Shown here in pieces: positions 57,829 to 64,000 of a stretch of DNA of 64,000 bases. The notes below the pieces were generated by a model. The model saw only the letters and a list, made by a program, of their open reading frames with translations. It was not told the DNA's origin and ran no database searches. Source of the DNA: Hyaloscypha bicolor E (Eukaryota > Ascomycota > Leotiomycetes > Helotiales > Hyaloscyphaceae); contig NW_020194518.1 in assembly GCF_002865645.1 (NCBI RefSeq), positions 124,001-188,000 on the forward strand. The letters run 5' to 3'. Position numbers and translations under genes: made by a program. Position 1 is the stretch's first letter. The number at the start of each line of letters is the position of its first letter.

Positions 57829-60579
57829 AGCTTGACACCCTCATCTTGGCTCCCAAGTACGGACCGTACGGACTACGGAGTAAATACAGTACCGTACCCC
57901 CTACGGACGTACAGTACGAGTACTGGAGTGATCTGACCACAACAACAGGGGCGGCAATGTATACGATACGCCCAATCACCGCTCGTGAAACTCTGGACCC
58001 CAGCACTGCCTCTCCCGCACAGGGGTCTTTCATTTGCTGCTCCGCGGCACCCCTCGCGAGTTTCGATTCGCGATCCGCAGGCAGACCGCACCGGTGAAAA
58101 ATGATCTTAATTGAAGAGCTCCAGAGCTCCAGAGTCCAGCATGGCACCAACACCGACCAGCCCTGAACTTCATCTCGCTCTTCATGTCAGTTCGAGATCG
58201 ATCATTTTCTGGCCACGCCCGCAACCACCCCCCCCAAGCCCACTCGCTTTCATGCTACACTAATGGCAATCTCGACAGCATGAGTCCTGCACTACTATGG
58301 CCATAGAGAGGAAGACGGCCAAGTCTTTGCAGAATAATCATGGCTCAGGTGCGGAACGTCTGCCCACTGCCCACGAATTCGCAATGCAGTCAACCAGCCT
58401 CACAAGCACGAAAATGAAAGCGAGAGATCGTCCATGCTAAAATCCTGCCCTGCTGGCAAGCAGTTGACCGTCGAGTTCCCAGGAACTCATCACGCTAACG
58501 GAAGTATTGGGCCTCCTGGCCCAAGTGTGGGACCTGCTTCACTCGGGGAAGGACCCGTTCCAAACTCTACTGTATGTAGATAGACTTGAGCAGAAGGGAG
58601 CAGCGGGGCCCTGTAGGGCGATGCCAATGCCAATTCCAATGCCAATACCAATCGTGCCATTCGTCCCGACAGCGGCTCTCGGTAACACAGGCCCGACGTC
58701 AGCCTCGTTTCCATTCAACATAAAACACATGAGGGGATGTGTGTGCATCGTCGCTTGCCACTTTTCGACCTGGCTTCTCCTCCAAGGCCCAGAAGCCTGG
58801 CCTGGCTGGACTTCTGCACGTGTGGCTGGGGGGAGGGGGGGTCTTCTGGAACTTTCAAGGAACATGCAGCGGTCAACGGGCTGGAAATTGGCTGGCTCCC
58901 CAATCTGCAAGAGACATCACGATTCACACTGACGCTGCGTGTGCCTTCATGCAGCGACGGCTCCACGGAACATTAATTCTCTGCTCCGAGGCCATCTCAT
59001 TTGTTGGACGGCGTTTAACATCGCCAACAAGGGAATGGAAGGGCGCCCCTGCGCGCTGGGCCGGTAGGCTTTGGTGCTGTTACCAGAATGTTACTTGCCC
59101 TTTCAGTCTTCGCGGGGCCGATAATAATGAAAAATAATAAAATAATACTGTATTGAAGTCAATAATGAACGAGATAAATATGACGCTCCGTGGACAACGT
59201 TTCTGCATCGTGTACCAGATCTAGCAGTCAAGGATGCAATCCTTTGAGCTCCTCGGTTGTTTGCTTGGCATCGCTCTGTGGGCACGTTGCCGCGGCTTTT
59301 CAAATATAGAAAAACGAGGTTGATGTTTATTCCTAGAGGCTTGTACTTGGGTTGATGTAGCATCTCACCAACCCCCTGAAAAGCTGGTGCCTGATGCGCC
59401 GGAAGGGGAACATCGGAGGCGGGGTGATGATGAATCTCCAAGACAGTGCCACAGTGGAAAGTCCAGCCATCGAGATATCCATGATTTGACCAAGTACTGG
59501 CATTGGAATTCAACTTTGGATCTCAAATTCCGAGGCTGACTTGAACACTAAAGCCGTTGTGAATGTTCCCAGTTTTAACTGAACATCAACAATGTTCTCG
59601 GCTTGAAATTGAACATTTCCACCGACCCTCAAATCGCGCTGCACCGAGGTCGCCGATGACACCGACGGCTTATCGGCGACCACGATGGGATCGGGGATGA
59701 TGGCGATCGTAGGTGCGGCGCAGGTTATGCTTCTTTGAGTGCTTCTCCCGCCCACGCCACGGTCGGAGGATTCAAAACAACTTCGTCAAAACTCTACCGA
59801 CGTGGATAATCACGGATGGTATGCATACTACCGTGGAAAGTGGAACAAATGAGATTTAGACCCAAACCGATCTTGAAGATCCAAGATTGTGAGGACTTGT
59901 AACGCCTAGGTTGATCCGGAACCTCCCTCTGCATTTAGGATCGAGTGCCAAGAGGTTTCTCGTATACCTTTAGTACCGGATAAAATAGTGCATGTAAGTT
60001 CTCACGACCTGCCAACAGGAGGATGTAATGTGTGTATCAATTCTACGTTGCTTCATTTCCAGAAGTGCATTGCCTCCTATAACCGTGGCTGGGCCCTCTC
60101 CTGAGCTTCTCGTCGTCTGTCGTCCCCAAAATTGAGTTGGTCTTCAATACAAACTACAGCCCTAGTTTCCGCAACGCCAGTGCCTTCGGCCATTTGCTCA
60201 GTACGGAAGGACCTCACAAGGCAGAGGGACAACGAATGCTCAATCTGAGAGAAGTTAGTGCATTGCTCAGGTACTTCCGTGGGTACGTAAGGATACTACA
60301 TGTTACCAGTGATCTGTTCGTCTCATTGTTGTCTGACGAGAGAATTCAAACCTGATGATTGAGCTTGAGACTTCCAAAGCTTTGAGCTATAGATGATCCC
60401 GATGAGCGCCATCGGGGTTGTTGGTCCATCACGTTAGCCATAAATCAGATGTATCTCCTTCATCTGGTTTGTGCTTTCACAAGCAAGAATTGAGAGTGGG
60501 GAAATAAAGCCCTTCAATTGCTGAATTTTTCCTATCGAGAGTCGAACATTGGCGAGTAGGGTTCGAAATAAGTTTCTTC

Positions 60580-63500
60580 TCAAGTGGTCTTCTGCGTGAA
60601 TTCGTCGACCAACCTCTGCAAATAGAAACCTCGTACATCCATGGGCAGATTCTCAAATGACCTTATGATTTTAGCGATATCCCGCCGACCCTTTTCGTAT
60701 GCCTGCAAGTCTCGATTTCCGTAGACGTCCTTTCCTGAAGCATAACAACTTCCTTGTAAATTTCGAAAGAAAGCGTTAACGGCAATGCTTACCCCAGAAG
60801 TGGGCAAGGCGGTATGTAGCCAAAACGGAGGCAAGAAAAGGATGTCGCCTGGTCCGAGCAGAGCCTCATGCGCATGAGTAGCAGCAAGTCTGGGATCGCG
60901 AAGTCTTTCGAATGCGTTGATATGGGAGCTCGACGCACCCGGATCAAAATCGAAGTGTTTGATATCGGAAGGAGGAAACAATAGGAGCCGTTTTAAGCCT
61001 CGAATTTGGCAGAGAACGTTAGCCATCACCTACATGTGTGAGCTGTATCCATATGATTTTAGTGACACAATTTACATCATAGTGTAGCCACATTATCACG
61101 GGTCCTGAGATCCTCAGCGGGGAGCTGTGTAAATTATCTGTGACTAATTCCAACCTAAGGGGGCCAGAGTCAGCATTCTCTCGCGACATGGTTTGGATTG
61201 AAATAGAGGAGGGGATGCAGTTTTAGCAATGCATACTGTACCACAAGTACAACATATACTTTAGGCTGAGGGGCCTTACTCTGGTGGCAGAGAAAAGTCC
61301 GCCGCTATGGTGGGAAAATCGCTTGCAATGTTTGCCGGCTTTCCGGAAGGCTCTTCGGAAGACAGAGATCTTAGATATAGCCTTTCGCCACCGTCAATTC
61401 GATCCAAGAATTCTCCAAACGTCTTGGAACTATAAGCAAAATTCTTTGCTTTGAAGTTCATGTGCTCTGTCGTAGCTTCATGGACAATTACCTACGGGGT
61501 CAGCATGACAATACAAATTCTTCTTACAACTCGCTGTGAGATATTTACCTCCCGCTCACTTCCAACTTTCTCCTTTAGGTAGTCGGTGGTCCATTTCGAC
61601 CTACAGGAGCCGATGTCTGATTTCTCCAGAATGACAGGCTGAGCAACTTGGAGCAGCCGATTGAAATGATCAGCGGTGGTGATTTGGACCCTGGAAACAA
61701 TGACGGGCTGTTGATCTGTTGTACTTGTGGGATGAGGTCCTCGAGTACTCTTAACAGGCCGGACTGTGGTGACGCTCTGCGTAAAGCGCCATGTCATTAT
61801 CGGAGCCTGTATGCTGCTGACAGGGTTTCCGTGGGCGCCATTTCTTTCTAACGTGCTCATTGTATAGCACCCCTTGTTCCAAAAAGTGCCGAACGAAAAG
61901 CAAACTGCGGAGCCACCCATTATGACAAAGGACTGTCTTGTGTGTGCTACACTTATGCCAATCAGCAGTGGCCGAGGCGTCTTTGGAAGTTGCTTGGGTG
62001 ACACCGATGATGTCGAACAATTTTGAAAGTCTAGTATGCATATCTCGTCTGCCAGGCTAAGTGTTTGATCTTTCAAAACACCTCCAATGAGGTATATTTG
62101 ACCTTGGTGATGAATGACGCTTGCCCCAAAACGAGCAATCGTAGATGCGTTTTGAGAGTCTATGGCTCGGAAAGCAATGATGGGCTCCTGGGCGAATGGA
62201 AAGCGTAATCAGCCACTTTTGAACCTGTATTGGAGTTCGGGCAAGATAAAAGAGGACTGTGGGCTTACCTCGCTCAAGGCGTTTTTTACCTCGAATCTCC
62301 AAATGGCTTGTTGTAACAGCCCATCTTCGGATAGACCACCCGCATACAGCCCCTGTGTCGAAATTGACTGAGCCGCGTTACTCTCGGAACGAGACATAAT
62401 TAGATTGGCGCCGTATGTCGCAGCTGGGACCTCGCCATCTTCGTCGAAAATGCAGCGAATCCAGCCTCGACGACGGCTCCACTAGATTGTCAAGGAGCAT
62501 TAGCACTTTCTTTACAAAGCTAGGAACCAAACAGGTCCCATTGCCAAGCCTAGTAAGACAGAGCGAGTGGAGCTGTGTTTTCATGTTGTTGCCACGAGTG
62601 AAGAAATGACATCATACTTACAATAAACCATGAAGTCGAAATTTTACAGGAATCGACCCTCCCAGGAGATACTAGAACATGTCCACGGCCTAGATGCACA
62701 GCTTGATGCCGATAAAGGCAAACGGAGAGATCGTCAACACGTTCCCAGAGGTTGAGCCTAAATGTCCAAATCTTTTGGATTAGTATTGCTTGCAGGACAC
62801 AAAACGGACCCGAGACAGTGCCGTCTCAGTATCTTCCCTCGTCACCTATTTGAAATACGTCGCTAGAGGAGATAATCTTAGAGAATCGAGGACCTACCAC
62901 TTGTGAAAAAACCAGCAGTCTGCTAAAGCGTTGTCTGGAGAAGTTCGACCACCGACTAGCAATGCACCTTCATCGCCAATATCTGTAATGGTGTGGCACA
63001 TCCTACTGGATGGCACATTTGAAGCCCCGTCTAGGTGGAAAGGAAAAAAAGCCTCCTTGTCTGTGGTGTAGATATCCAATGAGTTCACCCTCGTGGCCGA
63101 ACCCATTCCACCGAAAACGGCAATGGCATCTTGAGGACTTTTCTGCCTGCTGATCTGCATTGCAGCGGCAAATCGATTAGAACCTTGAGCCTTCGGAGAT
63201 TCCTCATAGGATAGCTGGAATTGTAAAACACCTTCGGAATATTCTGAAATTGTCGATTGATCTCGTCGAGTTCTTGATTTTGGGCCTAAAGTCTGGGTTG
63301 ATACGGAAACAGTATCGGCAACTAATAAGAAATAATGGCATCCGAAGAGAGCAAACTCTTCCCATTCATCGAATGGCTCAATTTTGTCCAACTCCTTGCG
63401 CTCCGAGAGGCTGGCAAAGGGGGCCGAGCTCCACAGCTCCCAGAGGTTGCATACTGAGACGTTGGGCCATCCCAGACATCTAAATCGCTCGAGTTGATCT

Positions 63501-63848
63501 GCCGTGGAGGGATACTTCTCGGCCGCCCTTAACGGAGTTTGCAATTTGTCAAAGTGTGCCAGCATTGTTTGAGCAAATGGATGCCCTATCCCTTGCGGGA
63601 GAAGCTGCTCAAGGAGACAGAATCTGGCTGGAGACTGTCAGTAGGAATTCGGAACGCGACAGGGGAGGTGCTTGCCATGAGATAAGTTGCCAGCCCACCG
63701 TATCAAATCATCGGCTGCCTTAACATCCATGTACGTAATCGAAACTTCTGCAATGAGAAGTATTACCGATTCCTGGACATTGACAGTCCCCGATACCATC
63801 CTTTCGAGGCTATCAAGATCTCTTAGATCGCAACCAAGTTGGAGATAT
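60580..63848 (-). CDS. PPM2: tRNA wybutosine-synthesising protein TYW4/Ppm2 (5' end outside window)
   Basis: Eight visible exons on the minus strand: 63848-63676, 63627-62898, 62757-62622, 62481-62269, 62187-61549, 61491-61280, 61154-61076 and 61029-60580, giving the last 876 residues. The first exon continues the leucine-carboxyl-methyltransferase-like domain (G-C-D-L-R-D-L, then L-L-E-Q-L-L-P). A kelch/beta-propeller part follows (F-G-G-M-G, L-V-G-G-R, Y-L-I-G-G). A JmjC-type domain ends the protein (W-L-H-Y-D-V-M-A-N-V with H-x-D, then F-W-L-H-T-A-L). The enzyme methylates and methoxycarbonylates yW-72 during wybutosine formation at G37 of tRNA-Phe in the cytosol. About 150-200 N-terminal residues lie past 64000. 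The intron at 63628-63675 has a GC-AG border. Confidence 0.9.
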
Positions 63849-64000
63849 CTAGACAACCACAGGTCATTATCACTTTTTTTTATTTAAAAGTGAAACTGTC
63901 AAGGTGTAGCATCTTGCGGCACATTGAGACGGTGAATCTGTTTCTAATTGCGAGACATTGGAATAGGACGCAACCGTGAATGTACCTCAACTTTTAGAAA

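Larger units (their letters stand above)
56158..60579. other. Gene-poor 4.4 kb region with low-complexity DNA and gap
   Basis: No supported gene. In order: a ggaa microsatellite (about 56493-56520), two long G-runs (about 56679-56697 and 56730-56749), a cag run (57037-57051), C-rich tracts, a gtcaac hexamer repeat (57497-57531), ggagtgcgt repeats (57610-57684) ending in the assembly gap, a tacgg-rich stretch after the gap (57856-57925), an interrupted ccaatg repeat (58621-58652), and repeated gaacat/atgttc words at about 59550-59625. Confidence 0.55.

Noticed and set aside
57254..58153. Open frames that span the assembly gap
   Set aside because: They are open only because N bases give no stop codons.

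Overview
This is a filamentous ascomycete (Pezizomycotina) chromosome segment, probably Leotiomycetes-like, though the class is only a guess. The evidence is eukaryotic split genes with introns of about 45-65 nt, TACTAAT/CTAAC-type branch sites, two separate ATP-citrate lyase subunit genes placed head to head, and many fungus-typical families (GH72 glucanosyltransferase, Syn8 SNARE, SSN8 cyclin C, fungal DDHD lipase). I rebuilt 25 complete gene models by joining exons, plus the 3' part of one gene at the left edge and a gene running off the right edge.

Layout. 0-5 kb: the 3' end of elongin C, a small secreted Ala-rich protein, a four-exon acetamidase-type amidase, and the small subunit of DNA polymerase delta (POLD4/Cdm1). 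5.5-10.7 kb: acl1 and acl2, divergent around a 1.1 kb shared promoter. 11-14 kb: a small Cys-rich protein and a GPI-type GH72 enzyme. 14-20 kb: a RING/TRAF-type zinc-finger protein, the Syn8 SNARE, a 105-aa mitochondrial protein recoverable only by splicing, and alkaline ceramidase. 20-21 kb: two different terminal-inverted-repeat elements. 21.8-40 kb: a dense block with a conserved hypothetical, cyclin C, a Ca2+-regulated mitochondrial carrier, tRNA(Ile)-lysidine synthase, the mitochondrial S-adenosylmethionine carrier, a WDR48-type WD40 protein, a SUMO protease and a phenol-hydroxylase-type FAD monooxygenase. 41.6-49.7 kb: a conserved hypothetical with an internal tandem duplication, a 1,091-aa DDHD phospholipase, and a kappa-class GST. 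49.7-60.6 kb: gene-poor, with one C2H2 transcription factor, copies of a short repeat family, long G-runs, microsatellites and an assembly gap. 60.6-64 kb: the C-terminal 876 residues of the wybutosine enzyme TYW4/PPM2.

Gene relations. The gene content is mostly housekeeping; I see no biosynthetic cluster, defence island or viral gene. The clearest functional pairings are acl1/acl2 (cytosolic acetyl-CoA) and the divergent pair TilS/Pet8 (mitochondrial tRNA modification and SAM import). The least-described material is the two inverted-repeat elements near 20-21 kb with related single ends at 49.9 and 52.2 kb, three GC-AG introns, micro-exons, and a promoter-like module at 18.6 kb with no convincing gene behind it. 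All exon joins are by eye from splice consensus, reading frame and family similarity recalled from memory; none was tested against transcripts or databases.
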